Of a stretch of DNA of 64,000 nt, positions 46,934-58,982 are shown one piece after another (the stretch's first letter is position 1; each line of letters begins with the position of its first letter). The notes under the pieces were generated by a model. That model searched no databases. It was not told the DNA's origin and was given only the letters and a program-made list of their open reading frames with translations. The position numbers and the translations under genes are program-made. This DNA comes from Limonium bicolor. Taxonomy: Eukaryota > Streptophyta > Magnoliopsida > Caryophyllales > Plumbaginaceae. The DNA lies in assembly GCA_023374045.1 (NCBI GenBank), contig CM041777.1, forward strand, positions 459,042,251-459,106,250, written 5' to 3'.

Positions 46934-47228
46934 TGTTTATATGTATAGGGTACGGGGCGTACCCCTATTTTAAGGGGGGTAGAGCCGTTTCGGTTATGTG
47001 TGTACGACATGTATTTAAATACATTGTCTATGTTATGTCGTCATGTTGTTATGTTACAAACCTTCGGGTCTGAATGATGTTATGTTACCCGGACCATGAG
47101 TCCGTGGGTGTTGTGTAATGTAAGTTTGTTATGAAAGTGTTGTGCTACAAGTAAACCCCGTGTTCTAATATTAAAGATACGTGGGAAGTGTGAACTTTGG
47201 GGACAAAGTTCTTTTAAGGGGGGTAGAT
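46934..47228 (+). other. T1 3' untranslated region and polypurine tract
   Basis: A short spacer ends in CTTTTAAGGGGGGTAGAT (47211-47228), the polypurine tract next to the LTR start TGAAATACCC. An earlier purine stretch AAGGGGGGTAGAG at about 46971-46983 may be a second (central or decoy) tract. Confidence 0.7.
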
Positions 47229-47494
47229 TGAAATACCCAAAACCTTCGTATGTTGTTTAAATGTTAAACTATGGAATAATAAGGCTAAAAAGTGCCTTAG
47301 AAACATTAATGTACAATTTAAACCATATTAAACACAATTAAAATACCATAAAGACAATATGGGCAAAAATGTGCTCTAAGCTTGGGATAATCTTGGTTAA
47401 GACTCATTAAGCTTACCAAGACCTCATTTACATGTTAATGGACATATTAAACCAATTACCAAAGAAAACCAAGCTTGAAAACAAGTTAAAACAC

Positions 47495-47528
47495 AAAATG
47501 TGCTTTAAGGAGTCTTAAAGCACATTTT
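47495..47528. repeat. U3 hairpin of T1 LTR
   Basis: AAAATGTGCTTTAAG and its exact complement around a GAGT loop, at the same place as T2's 16-bp-arm hairpin. Confidence 0.9.
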
Positions 47529-49505
47529 TGAAAAATTGTCTTGTAAATGGGTTTTGAATGGCTAAATGTCCATCATTACTCTTTAATAAACATGTGTACT
47601 ACTTAGTATCACATTAGGAAGTCTAAATCAATGGGAAATCAAAAAGTTCACAATTATGTGCCTTGTTTAGTGAATAGTAACCAAATTGTGCAAGTTTATA
47701 ACATAAGTCAATATAAGTGATTTAATTGGTCAACAAAGACCAAAACACCCCATTTGACTAAGGGGGCCGGTTTTCATGTGTGACTCATCACACTTAAACA
47801 ATTAAATAAGCTAAGTAAAGTAATAAAGCAAAAGTACTATTTGCTTTTAGCTTAAATATCTCCAAAAGCAAGTTTTCTTCTCATTCTCTTCATTCTCTTT
47901 GCTTCCCCACCGTCTCCAACCCTTCTTCTTCCCTTCTCCATCGGTTTGCTACAGCTCACACACCATTCTCCACTTTTGAACTCTTGTAATTCCTAGCTCC
48001 ATATACCAAATCAAAAACCAAGACCACCATTCTCTTAGTCTTGCCATCTCTTCAACTCTATCTTTTCAAAGTTCCAAAACCACCATTTCAGTGCCAAGAA
48101 GAAACACCATGGGAGGAGTTTGAGCTCATCTTTTTGCTTCTTGTTGATCACCTTTGCTTCAAGGTAAGGAAAACCAAAGAAAGACAACATTTCCTCTCAT
48201 TTTTTTTATGTTGACCAAAAACATGCCTTGTAATGGTGTTTTCTTTTGACCTTCCATAGCTTCATTTCAATCTTCCAAGGGCTTGGTGGAGTCCTCTCTT
48301 AATACTTATTCAAACTCTCTTCCATTTCCAAGGTAAAACAATCACCTTAAAGTTTTAAGATATTATATGACCTAAGGTTTAATAATGAGTTAAGCTTGGA
48401 GCTTGAATGCTCATTACCTTACTTGTGTATTGATTAGAAGTTGACAAGCAATCAAAGGTCCTTGCCGATTCTAATCAAGGAAACAAGAAAGAAGTTTGAG
48501 AGGAAAAGAGGTAAATAAACTATCTCAATGTAGTTTAAATGCCTTAGGAAAAATGAGCTTGATTTGCTTAATAAAATACCTAAAGAGCCAATGGCAAATG
48601 AGCTAGTGAATTATTCTTAAGGAGATTATTAAAGGGCATATGTGATGTTGAGTGTATTTGCAGGTCAAAGGCAATATACACATATGGAAATTCAGTGTTT
48701 ATGGTTTATGCAATTTAAGGGCCTAAGAGCCATGTTATTTAAGGGCCTAAGTGCCTAGCAATTTAAATTATGCTCTATATTGTGATGTAGTGTAAATTTG
48801 GGAAGTTTTGTGTGTGAGAGTGTTCTTGATGGATTTAAGTGTTCTTGGATGTTTAATGGTGAAAACAATGTGTTTCGGTGTAACAAAGTACTAGTATAAC
48901 CCATGTCAAATTTTGGATAATGTACAAGAGGTTCTAAGTGTTTAAAATGATTTTTGGTGAACTAGGAAGTGTTAGAAATGAATAAGTGTTCTACTAGAGA
49001 AGAAAACATGTCTTAAGGTGTTCTAGAGTGCAAAAAGGATTTAGGCATTATCTGGAGGTTCTAGAAGTAAAATGAGTGTTTTGGGATACATCAAGTCATG
49101 ATGAGATTGTGTTTAGGATATGTGCAAGTTTGGTTAACAATGAGAAAGTAAGTGTTGTAGGAAGAGGTGTAAACTTGTGGAGAAATTTCAAGGAGTGGCA
49201 TTAAGGAGTTTAGGTTAGTAAGAAAAGATGCTTGGGAGATGATGTTTAGTGGTGAGGAAGCATTTTGGGATAGTGGTTATTATAGGTGTGAGACACCACT
49301 TAGAAACCTAATGAAAAATATTACAAGTGTTAAGTGAACTTAGTAGAAATTGGGTAACAAGTTGGACAAGGAACTAGGTGAGTTTAAGGTGTTATTTTGG
49401 CATTGGAATATGCCTAAGATCATTTGGGAAGTTTATATACACAATGGATGTGGAGAACCATTTCAACAGGACTTAGGAATTGTAAAAATGCAAAATCTGT
49501 AGCAA

Positions 49506-49763
49506 TGGTCCGGGACCTAGGTCTTGGGTAAAGTCCCGGACCATGCATTAAAACTGGCCGAGAATACATAAGTCACTCTGGTCCGGGGCTTAGGTCTTGT
49601 ACTTAGACCCGGACCACCCCTTTTAAAACAACCGAGGATTTCAACACAGACCTGGTCCGACACTTTGGGTCTGGACAAGGACCCGGACCAGAGTCTGAAA
49701 ACACCCGAGAGTTAAGCCATGAATAGGTCCGGGACTTTAGATAAGGACCAAGTCCCGGACCAC
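49506..49763. repeat. GGTCCGGGAC / GTCCCGGACC island, T1 LTR
   Basis: Four GGTCCGGGAC-like motifs alternate with four GTCCCGGACC-like complements, each pair about 15-30 bp apart, e.g. GGTCCGGGACC ... AAGTCCCGGACCA. It is the T1 version of the inverted-motif islands found in the other LTRs. Confidence 0.8.
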
Positions 49764-51310
49764 CTTAAAAACTTTGTTTAAGGTTAGTAAATGATGTCTA
49801 ATGATGGTAATTAATTAGTAGTGATGTTATAAGGTTAATTAAGGCATGTTAGGTGTGTTATAATGACAATTAAAGAGATGGAAAGTTATAATAAAGTGTA
49901 AAAGTAAAATAAACTAGAATTTGTAAAGTAATAAGTTAATCAAGGCCGAGTACAATAATTAACCGACGTTACTAAATGTGTATAGGAGTTGCCTACGGAG
50001 GAAAACAAAAGCAGCAAGGACCAAGGTATGGTTTTTTTGCATTCTGTTGCCTACCGGTTTATACCGGCTTGTGTGTTGTTTGTTTTTTTTGTGTGTTTAC
50101 GACCTTGTAAGATTAAACCATGAAATGAGTTTACAGTCGTTGTGTTATTTTGGCGTGTGCGTACCGATACCGGTAACCTCGACATGCATACCAGTTGCTA
50201 GCTAAGCAGTGTTAGGGTAACGCATGAGAACGGTATACGGTTATAACGTTTCCAACCTAAGGAACGGGCTAACCTCGGCTATGTATGAACTGGTTGTGGT
50301 TTGCATTAACGCTTTATATATCATATCCCTTATGTGTCTAACTGGACCGATATACCTAATGTGAATTGTTATGTCAAGTCCCGACAATGGAACTTCTAAC
50401 AAGTTTACTGGGGGTGAGGAATCCGGTTGTCCGGTCGCGCGTGTATGTATAAGAGTAGATAGCTATATTAGATTCGACTCTTTTAATGTTATGGTTGTTC
50501 TCCTTCTTGGCGTACGAACTCCCGCTAGCTTCCTTCAAAGCTTACCTATTCTGACTGATGATCGGTCTAGGGGGAAATATGTGTGGTGTCTTTGGGTCAC
50601 TATATCCGATCCATCTTTGAGTTAAGTTACCTGTTCGACCAACAAAACGGTAATGAGTTTATGTAACAAGCTTAACATGAGGGTGAAACCATTCTCTAGG
50701 CTAATGATGTTGACTAACCATCTTGGTTCGTTTACTAAGTGAAAGGTTCTCACTATGTATGTGTTGTTGTGCTATGCAATATTCCTTGCTATGCTGTATC
50801 CGTTGTATGTTAAAAATCAATGCCATGTTATCGAGACAAATAGTTACACGTATCCCGGTAGCCGATGGGCTGCGTGTTAACTATACAAGCCAAGGGTTGC
50901 TGACCCCCTTGGGGGCTCTATATTTATTTGCAGGATGAGGATCGAAGATGCGGAGTGGCTGTAGATCTCAGGTCATGAAATACTTTTGGTTATTTTGGTT
51001 GTTGGCCCGGGAAGCGCATGTGCTCCCGTGGCGATATATTTTGGGTACCGTTGTATTATAGTGACAGTTACAATGACAGTTTACGGTGATGTTTTGTAAT
51101 TAAATACTCGGTATTGTATAATATGTATTTATGGTTTTAGTTCTATGCTCGGGAGTCTGATCATCAGACCGGTACAAAGTGTATGTATTCTGCCTTGTTA
51201 GCCACGTGGGTGGCTAACAGCGTGTAACACCAACCCGTTTAGTTATTGTTTAGTTGTTTATTTCCGCTGCGATTTCGGTTAGTTGTTAAGTGCGTAGTAG
51301 GGGTGTTACA

Positions 51311-52231
51311 GTGTTTATCTCTGACGATTACTGCTTCTTAAATCCTAGGTGTCGAATATGAGGTCTGACAATGCAATCTTCCTTATTATTTATGTGTAAC
51401 TGGAATGTTCCAAGGAAATTTCAAGGTTTACGGTCTCCGTTCTCGAGTAAAAGTGTTTTATCTCTAATAAGTGAAAGCCCTTTTCGAGGGGTTTATTCCC
51501 ACTCAAGGCCTCACATCAAGGAGAGGTATCCTCACCCTAAAAGGAGTGGTTTGTTCTCCGCCCCTGTCAATAACATTATCTCTCTATACTTACTGGTGCC
51601 CATTTTCCTGGTAATTCCTCCACAATTAATTTATAGGTTTCATAACCATTCATATCTTTGAATTGTAGTTCATTCACTACTTAAATAAGTCCTCTTATGC
51701 CTTCTTGTGCCTCGGGCTCTGTTGTGGTTAGCATCCTTGGCTCGTAGGCTCTTAGTGTTTAATGCCATTGAGTGAGAGCCGGTGTTCGGTTCACTGTTGT
51801 ACCGTTACTTATCTATAAGTTATCCTCAAAAGTTCCTTGTTCTTTGAATTCTCTCAACCGTTAGGTTACATATTAATTGTAGTACTGAGTTTCATGGTAA
51901 GTTGCTGCATCCTGCTTCCCGCTATGGAAGTTTGTTCAGGTGATCCGACGTTATTTAGTGTTTACAACAATATTTCCGTTCTCAAAGGCTTGAGTCCCTT
52001 AACGATTATGGTTTGGTTCGTATTAGGCATCTGCCTTACGGAATCTAAGTTGGATATTTATCGTGATTATCTTGTGCTTCAGTCTTAATGCTCCGTTCAA
52101 CCCTTGTTGACTACGCCACCCGTCAATAATTAATCATAATTGGGTGTTAATGTGTTAGGCGAACAATACTAACCATCGTTTAAGAGTTTTGTTCTGCTCG
52201 ACTATGCCAACTTTGTGGTGTAGTCCTCTGG
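51311..52231 (-). mobile_element. T2-like internal fragment (host of T1 insertion)
   Basis: The sequence from TGTTTATCTCTGAC through GTAGTCCTCTG aligns with T2's internal region at about 38997-39510, with added or lost segments. Shared strings include GTTGCTGCATCCTGCTTCC, TTGGATAT and GACTACGCCACC. It ends at a CACTA element. T1 therefore inserted into a relative of T2. Confidence 0.65.
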
Positions 52232-52800
52232 CACTAGTAAAAAAAACATTTTGGGCATCATCCTTTAGGCATCTGTTCCTACGTAACAGATGTCCTAGAT
52301 GTTCTCTTCCATCTGTTTCTATTTTAACAAATACTAGAATTATATATTGTGTCGGGGATATGAAACAACGCGGGTGAATTTTTTTAAATGACTTTACGTA
52401 TCTGTTTAAGAAAAACTAGATGTTAAAAATATACCTCCTTTTTTAAGCATCTCCTTTTTAAATAATAGATGTCAAAAGCCCAGACAAAAAAAAGCCCAAC
52501 TTAACTTGGACATCTATTACTTATATAATGATTCTAAAGAAACAAAAAACCATCTAATATATCTAAAACCCGATGTCGAAACATGTATAGCTAAAACAAA
52601 ATTCCCTCACTCCAGAAAATCTCTATTTCCCGTTTATCCCAAACTACCACTTCTATATCGTCACAAATCCCAAAAAACCCCCAACTTCAGAAAACCTCTA
52701 CGCACGGTGATACAACTCCCTCCATCCTCCATCTACGTTTGAACTCTTGGTCCACTATCATCGGCTTGAATCATTCGGTCCCAAAATCGCTGAATTGTTC
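52232..52800 (+). mobile_element. Terminal part of a CACTA transposon
   Basis: The fragment starts CACTAGTAAAAAAAAC, the hallmark CACTA end. Subterminal CATCTGTT / ACAGATG and AGATGT motifs follow in both orientations. The left junction interrupts T2-like sequence (GTAGTCCTCTG continues to AGC at 39510), giving a possible 3-bp target TGG. I cannot see the opposite end, so the right limit is approximate and the element is truncated or rearranged. Confidence 0.55.
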
Positions 52801-53419
52801 GATCACGTTTTCTCCTTCTGATTCGTCTCCTTCATCTTGCAGGCCCACATAAGCCCTTACCTTCACATCATACACCACATATATGCCTTGATCATCACTC
52901 AAAAGAACTCCACATCAAATACCACACCCCATTGGTAGCATGTTCATCTCCTAGGAGATAAATTACAAGTCTGAAATCTTTAGTCAGGAAATGGTAATTT
53001 CACTTTCCTTTTCAGTAGACATAATTTTCTTCAAACACTGCCACGTTTGGCACCTTCGTCATCAATTTCTTGTCTTGAACAATTTTTCTTCAAACACTAC
53101 CACGTTTGGCACACATTCTACAATGTCTTGCTTTTGGACAATTTTTCAATCCTCATTATTGCCATGTTTGGCACATTTTTCAACAGTTCCTTGTTTCGGA
53201 AAAGCATCAAACAAACACTTTAGTTGTACTTTACAACTTCTGCATAACACCTCAACATTGCCATGTTTGGCACCTTTTCCAACAGTTTATTGTTTTGAAC
53301 AAGTATCTCTCAAACATTTTGATTGCATACACCTTATCATCATTGCCATGTTTGGCACTCCAGTAATTAGCTTTCATCATTTGCATAAGAGCATCACCTC
53401 TACAGTCTTGCACCTTCCA

Positions 53420-53640
53420 GCACCAGAGTTGAAGAACTCACCAGAGTAGAAGAACTCACCAGAGTAGAAGAACTCACTAGATTAGAAGAACTCACGAGAG
53501 TAGAAGAACTCACTAGAGTAGAATAACTCACTAGAGTAGAAGAACTCACTAGAGTGGAAGAACTCACCATAGTACAAGAACTCACCAGAGCAGAAGAACT
53601 TACCCGAGTAGACGAACACGCCTGAGGGGAAGAACTCGAC
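53420..53640. repeat. 18-bp tandem array AGAACTCACCAGAGTAGA
   Basis: About twelve units of 18 bp, with variants ACTAGAGTAGA and ACGAGAGTAGA. The period is a multiple of three, so the minus strand reads as an open Ser/Thr/Val repeat; this is a by-product, not evidence of coding. Confidence 0.85.
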
Positions 53641-53659
53641 CCCACGCCGATTTTTAATC

Positions 53660-54030
53660 ATTTATAGGTAGTCAACGCCTTAGGATAGCTTGACATCATT
53701 TATTTCATTATAGGTAGTCAACGCCTTAGAAGATCTTGAAATTATTTCATTCATCATAGGTAGTCAACGCCTTAGAATAGCTTGACATATTTTCATCCAT
53801 TATAGGTAGTCAACGCCTTAGAATTGCTTGACATCCTTTCATCCATTATAGGCAGTCAACGCCTTACAATAGCCTGACATCATATCATCCTTTTTGGTTG
53901 TCGACGCCTTAGAATAGTCCGACATTACTTCATTTTTACCTTTAGGTGGTCGACGCCTTAGAATCGCGCGACATCCTTTCACTTTACTCAAAGGTAGTCA
54001 GCACCTTAGAACAGCTCGATACAATTTGTC
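53660..54030 (+). repeat. GTAGTCAACGCCTTAGAAT tandem array (copy B)
   Basis: Eight imperfect units of about 45-50 bp, homologous to copy A 3230-3520. The later units drift (GGTGGTCGACGCC, GGTAGTCAGCACC). Confidence 0.85.
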
Positions 54031-54656
54031 GGTTTTCAACTACGTGCGGGGTCTTTTAAGATCAAAAATTTTGGGGTATCACTCAAGCATCAACTAGCCT
54101 TTTCATTTCCATTACAAATCCTAGTTGACAGAGGGCAATCTGTTATACCCAAAATTTTAACCCTCTTGGAATAGTCCCTAAGGCATACATGTTACAAAGG
54201 GAAAAACGGTCAAAAGCACCCAGGCGGGATTTTCCTAGGACATTCTCGGGATTTTCTATTTTCATATGACTTGTTCATTATCTCTAAACACTTCCAAATA
54301 CCATAGTCATTATGAAAGGTATTTCATGATTTTCTAATAATATTTATTCTGGAAATTTAGCTTTTAATTCATAATAAGCTAATTTCTTTAATAATTAACA
54401 CATGAAGTACCCTCAAAATAAAAATAAAAAAGGGTTTCCAAAAATTAAAATAAAATTGTCACATGGTTAGCATGACTACATACAGTCATAAACCTGAGAT
54501 TATTTTATTTGGAACCTTAGCCCAAAATTTAAAAGAGAAATTCAATCATTTTTGCAATTTTCTCTCTCCTTTGAAAAATACCCAAATCAAGTCCAAATGT
54601 CATGAAATTTTAGAACAAGATACAGAATGATTTTGAAAGACTAACACCATTGGAAT

Positions 54657-55157
54657 TAGGGGTGTCAAAATCGGGTTTCGGGTCGGGTTGAACTCACCCG
54701 AACCCGACCCGAAAATAGTTTTGGTCAACCCGAACCCGGAGTGGGTTGTACTTCTTTAACCCGAACCCGGAGCGGGTTGACCCGAACCCGACCCGTTTTT
54801 TCAAAAATTTATTTTATTTTTAAAATTCTGGATTATTTATCAAAAAAGTATAATACTATAATATAAATTAATTATTATGTACAATATATAATCATATGTT
54901 ATCGGTTAAATGTTTATTTAGTCATAAAAATAATAAAGACTAATTAAGTCATTAAATATAACATATTTTCTATTTTCAATTAATTTTTTTTTGGGTTACG
55001 GGTTAGCGGGTTCAACCCAAATCTGAAGCGGGTTTCAATGACCCAACCCGAACCCGACCCGAAAATCATTTCGGGTCGAAAATCTCAACCCGAACCCGGC
55101 TTTTTACGGGTCGGTTTCGGGTCGAATTTCGGGTTCGGGTCAAGATTGACATCCCTA
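54657..55157. mobile_element. hAT-type MITE
   Basis: A 501-bp non-coding element has ends TAGGGGTGTCAA and TTGACATCCCTA (one mismatch). It is flanked by 8-bp ATTGGAAT and GTTGGAAT (7 of 8). The 8-bp duplication and short TIR fit the hAT superfamily. Both subterminal regions are dense in CCCGAACCCGACCCG-like repeats in opposite orientations. Confidence 0.8.
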
Positions 55158-56012
55158 GTTGGAATTTTATTATTTCGACTTTCCAATCGTAAGTTATGAA
55201 TTATGAGAGATTCCAGAATGTAAGATTTTTATCTAATCGGTTACTTATCGAAATAACCTGATTTCATCTCTCAAAATTCCTAAACATCGTCTTTTGTCTT
55301 TGGTTAAAATTTCATAATTAGTCTCGGCCTGCAGCATATTCTAAAAAATCAGATTCACTTAGAGCACAAAATCAGGGTTTTAGATAAAGATCTTGTTCTA
55401 TCACTTGACCATGCTCTTTCTATAAAAGGACCTTCCAAAAATGAACTAGGGCAGAGGAGAACACTTCCAAAGTCAGAAAACACAGCCACAAACCTTCTCC
55501 GCACGTTTTTACACTTCCAAGCCTCAAATCAATACCGAAACACTACAGAAATCACCCTGAAATCACCAAAAACTCATCCTTTCTTCTCCCATTGAACTTC
55601 CAAGCACCAAAAAACCAAAAATACAGAACCAAAACGTGGTTAACAGTCCAGGGAAGAAGGGGCCAGAAGCTGGTTTCGAACTCAAGCCAGAACCGAATCC
55701 AACGAAGCCTCGAAGGGCTCCCGACGTGAAGAATCTGATCGAATTCAAAGGTAAAACAGGTAGAAATCTTAACCTTCTAACTCCCCATGAATTGTTTAAT
55801 CTTGTGCTAAAATTTGAGTTCGAACTGACTCTTTACGGTTTCTGAATTGTCGTTTGTTTTCGTTTCTGTTGACTAACTTGTTCAATAAGTTTCGTCCTTA
55901 ATTCGTAGTCAAATTGAAAACTTTTGTTTACTAACGTGTTTATAATCTTTCAGGCTACAAACCCATAAATTTTGATCCAAAAACACCGTCGGGAACCATC
56001 AAAAACCCACTA

Positions 56013-56300
56013 TCCGTGGGTGGTCCGTGACCTCTAACGCATGGTCCGGGACCACTGACGGGTTGTTCGTGATCACGGACACCCACGGACGGTGGCGGGA
56101 CTTCTTATTTTTCATATTATCAAAATTTAAGGTTTTTAACAGTACATGTCCGGGCCCACGGACACCCAGTCCGTGGCCCCGGACTTTTCAAGTTTACGTT
56201 TTTATTTTAATTCGGTTTTCATAGTCATGTAATTCAATTGGGGTCCGTGGTCTCGAGAATTAGGTCCGTGGTCTCGGACATTAGGTTAGTGGCTACGGAC
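56013..56300. repeat. GTCCG/CGGAC cluster, LTR B
   Basis: Same island as in LTR A: GGTCCGTGA, GGTCCGGGACC, CCACGGACACC, GTCCGTGGCCCCGGAC and GGTCCGTGGTCTC. Individual motifs have shifted or mutated while the overall density is kept. Confidence 0.8.
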
Positions 56301-56727
56301 ATAATTAAAATTCGACCTAATTCTGCCTCCAAAACCCTAGTTTAGGTAGTTTTGATTTTCACTTTAATTTTCTATCAAGAAACGTCAAAAATCCAAAAAC
56401 ATCAGAAGTTAGCGCACTTAGGTTAAAACGACTTGTAATAAGCTGTAATTAAACTAAGTAGAGGAAAAGCGACTTCTAGGGGTAATGAAAGTAATTGAAC
56501 CCTAATTAAGTCGAATATCAAGCCCCCGAACCCGAACTCTCCTTTCCTAATTTGATCTAGGTTAAAATTAGGCGACGACTCATAATAGGTTCCAGTGAGC
56601 TAGCTTAGGTTTTAATAATTATGGTTATATGACTTATTAAACTTGGGTTATAAGTGGACCTAAAACCCAATCAGATCCTAATCAACTCGAATCAACAGAG
56701 GATAGGGTTTAAAAATTGAGGCTCACA

Positions 56728-58982
56728 GTTGTGGTAGGGTAAGTGAGAGAACTTACCCGGTTATATTTTTTAAAAATTTCACGACGTGCCGGGTTGCGTG
56801 CCGGGTATTCTGTGTCCGGCACATGGATTTTTATGATGCCGGGTATATGTTACCCGGCCATCAACATGGCATATCTCCCTAGGATGTCTCTTTTTGTATC
56901 CGCTACGTGCCGGGTGTTATGCCGGGTAGGTTTGATCCGGCACATGAATTTTTTTAGTAGGCCGAAAGTCTCCTACCCGGCTTCTTGAACGGTATTGGCT
57001 CAACCTGCAGCAGTTTAGTTATACAAGGAAAAGAGTAGGCATTAAGTTAAAAAGATTGAGTCAAAATAAGTAATGATTGATTAAGAACAACGGTACCTAA
57101 ATAGAATAAAAAATTGTGTAAATAAATCTAGAGTTTAAATGAAAATAAAATCAAAATTGCAAACATGCCGGGTTAATTTAATCCGGCATTAGACTTCCTA
57201 CTTATGTGCCGGGTTACAGTAACCGGCATCGTTCACGGCACACTTAAATAAACGAAGGAGTGAGTTAATCAAATGATTAAAATAAATGAATCAAATATGT
57301 ACAAAACAATTAGAAGAATAAAGAATAAAGACTAAAGGAACGCATTAAATGAAAATCTAACATTTTACAGAAATAAACAAAAAGAAAGAAAGTGAAATCA
57401 AACATGTCGGGTATAGTGCCAGCTAACTTGTGTCCGACATGGAACATCTTCTACGTATGCCGAACTTATGAGGCCCGGTGTCATATCCGGCATATTCAAC
57501 AAGATAAAAATAATGGAACAATAGAAGAAAATATAAGGCAAACCTACAACTCTATACGGGTAGCAAAAATCCCGGTCGGAGTACAGTGTGAGTAGATTAC
57601 GAACGAGAGTATCGAACCCAAGGGACTTAATTGAAAATCAATCCTAATCCTGGTAAAAAGCCTAATCTAAACAGGGGGGATTGAAACTATTGATTCTAAA
57701 CTAAAACTACTAACTAAATAAACTAATTTTCCTTGACTAGGGTCAATTATCAATGTAAGAACTTCATATGATCAAGGATCATGGGTGGCACGTCTCGAAA
57801 AGGATTTTTGTCTCACAAAATGAATATGCCGGGTTTCCTGCCGGACCTCCGATACCCGGCACATTCAAGGTCTTTGAATGTGCCGGACATCTTCCATCCG
57901 GCACTACGTCCGACATCGTGCATTTCATAAATACCACTTCCAGTTTCTGATATGACAACAAGAACTCAACATTCTCAATCGCATCGTGCATAATCCATGC
58001 CGCGAATACAAACCGAATGATGGGGGAATAAGAGATTAATCCTAAACCTTAGTATTTTTTGCCCACTTTTCAGAACAACAATATTAAAGATTACCGAAAC
58101 TCTAATCTATCCTACTATTGTTTTTCTAAACCTTAAATAGGACTTAGAAATAAAGAAGAAAAGTAGCAACCTTATTCTACTTTGTATGAAGATTAGAAAC
58201 TCCGTTAAGAAACTTGTAAATTCCATATATGATCATAAGAGTATTACAAGGAAAATCATCCCTAGCCAAAGAAGACAAAGAATTCCCACTCAACCATCTA
58301 CACCAAATGCAAGAAGATAACACAAGAGGAATAAGGAAATGGCCATAGCCTTAACCTAATGGAGATTCCTTCTCCTCGCGGGGATGATCGGGCAGAACTT
58401 CCTTGGACACCAACACATGGAATGGAGGCGGAATTGGAGTTGTGAATGGAGTGTATCAGGGTGTTGAAGTGTGAAGAAATGAATAGGCTCACGGCCTATT
58501 TATAGACTTCATTTCCTCCTTGTACCGGATGTAATGCCGGGTAAGAAGTACCCGGCACATAATAAACACGTGCCAACCGTTCAACGGTCGAAACCGCCAA
58601 ATTGGAGCGAAACGATGCATGTGCCGGACAGGGATTGTCCGGCACTACACCCGGCATCGGTTAAGTCGTCAACGGTCAATAACTGCTATCGTTTGGCGAA
58701 TGGTGACGACTTTTCACTTGTGCCAGATAAGTAGTACCCGACACTATGCCTGGCAGTACTTCCGTCCCGCTCCATACTTGTGCCGTGCATTAACTATCCG
58801 GCATTGTGTCCGGCATTGCTTGGTCAGAAGCAATTCCTTGTATAAAAACATAGAAACATAAGCCTGATCATATATAATAAACTTTATACATAATATAACA
58901 CAAATATTAATTATCTAACCCTAATTTGGCAAATAATCTTATAATTATATCTTCTAAAACATGATAAGTCTGAGGCTTATCA
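56728..58982 (-). mobile_element. Athila-like LTR region with GCCGGGT cluster
   Basis: The minus strand begins TGATAAGCCTCAGACTTATC at 58982, reminiscent of the other Athila-like LTR starts. The GCAAAAATCCCGGTCGGAGTACAG segment near 57562 resembles their U5. I cannot place its other end or a primer site; A-rich leader-like DNA at 57000-57400 may already be internal. GTGCCGGGT and ACCCGGCAC motifs are scattered through 56786-58816. There is no gene. Confidence 0.4.

Larger units (their letters stand above)
18671..51310 (+). mobile_element. Element T1: Tekay/Del chromovirus carrying an AlkB domain (nested, 5' truncated)
   Basis: Domains appear in one orientation: gag zinc knuckles, AlkB-like dioxygenase, protease, reverse transcriptase, RNase H, integrase, chromodomain, polypurine tract and a 4.08-kb 3' LTR. 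The chromodomain and long LTRs point to the Tekay/Del clade. Two insertions (21965-31307 and 31692-45624) interrupt it; joining across them restores continuous RNase H and integrase homology. The 5' LTR and N-terminal gag are missing. The right flank is T2-like sequence, so T1 itself inserted into another retroelement. Confidence 0.85.
47229..51310 (+). mobile_element. T1 3' LTR
   Basis: The 4082-bp LTR runs from TGAAATACCCAAAACC to AGGGGTGTTACA. It is homologous, in the opposite orientation, to T2's LTRs, especially in the first 600 bp (shared hairpin and AAATGTCCATCATTACTCTTTAA). It contains a GGTCCGGGAC island at 49506-49763. No gene is present; short ORFs near 49978-50938 are not conserved. 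Immediately downstream is T2-like internal sequence. Confidence 0.85.
52850..54140 (+). mobile_element. Ogre/Tat-like element copy B, 3' untranslated region
   Basis: Collinear with copy A's 3' region, but the tandem-repeat content differs: it keeps the TTTGGCAC units (about 53035-53360) and the GTAGTCAACGCC array. It lacks the AGGCTCGTCATAAG array and CAT microsatellite, and has an 18-bp array instead. The polypurine motif GACAGAGGGCAATC ends at 54140. Confidence 0.65.
54141..56727 (+). mobile_element. 3' LTR of Ogre/Tat-like element B
   Basis: The LTR begins TGTTATACCC and ends GGCTCACA, 2587 bp. Subtracting the inserted hAT MITE leaves about 2078 bp, some 300 bp longer than LTRs A and C, so B is a diverged subfamily. 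TATAAAAG lies at 55421-55428, and a GTCCG/CGGAC cluster at 56013-56300. Confidence 0.75.

Noticed and set aside
51371..52088. ORFs in the T2-like fragment
   Set aside because: Hydrophobic, short and not conserved with the homologous T2 interior, so probably chance.
53400..53645. Ser/Thr/Val-repeat protein
   Set aside because: It arises from an 18-bp tandem repeat without stop codons; there is no independent coding evidence.
54657..55157. Telomere-like sequence from CCCGAACCCGACCCG repeats
   Set aside because: The repeats are confined between hAT-type inverted ends with an 8-bp target duplication and do not match the plant telomere unit.
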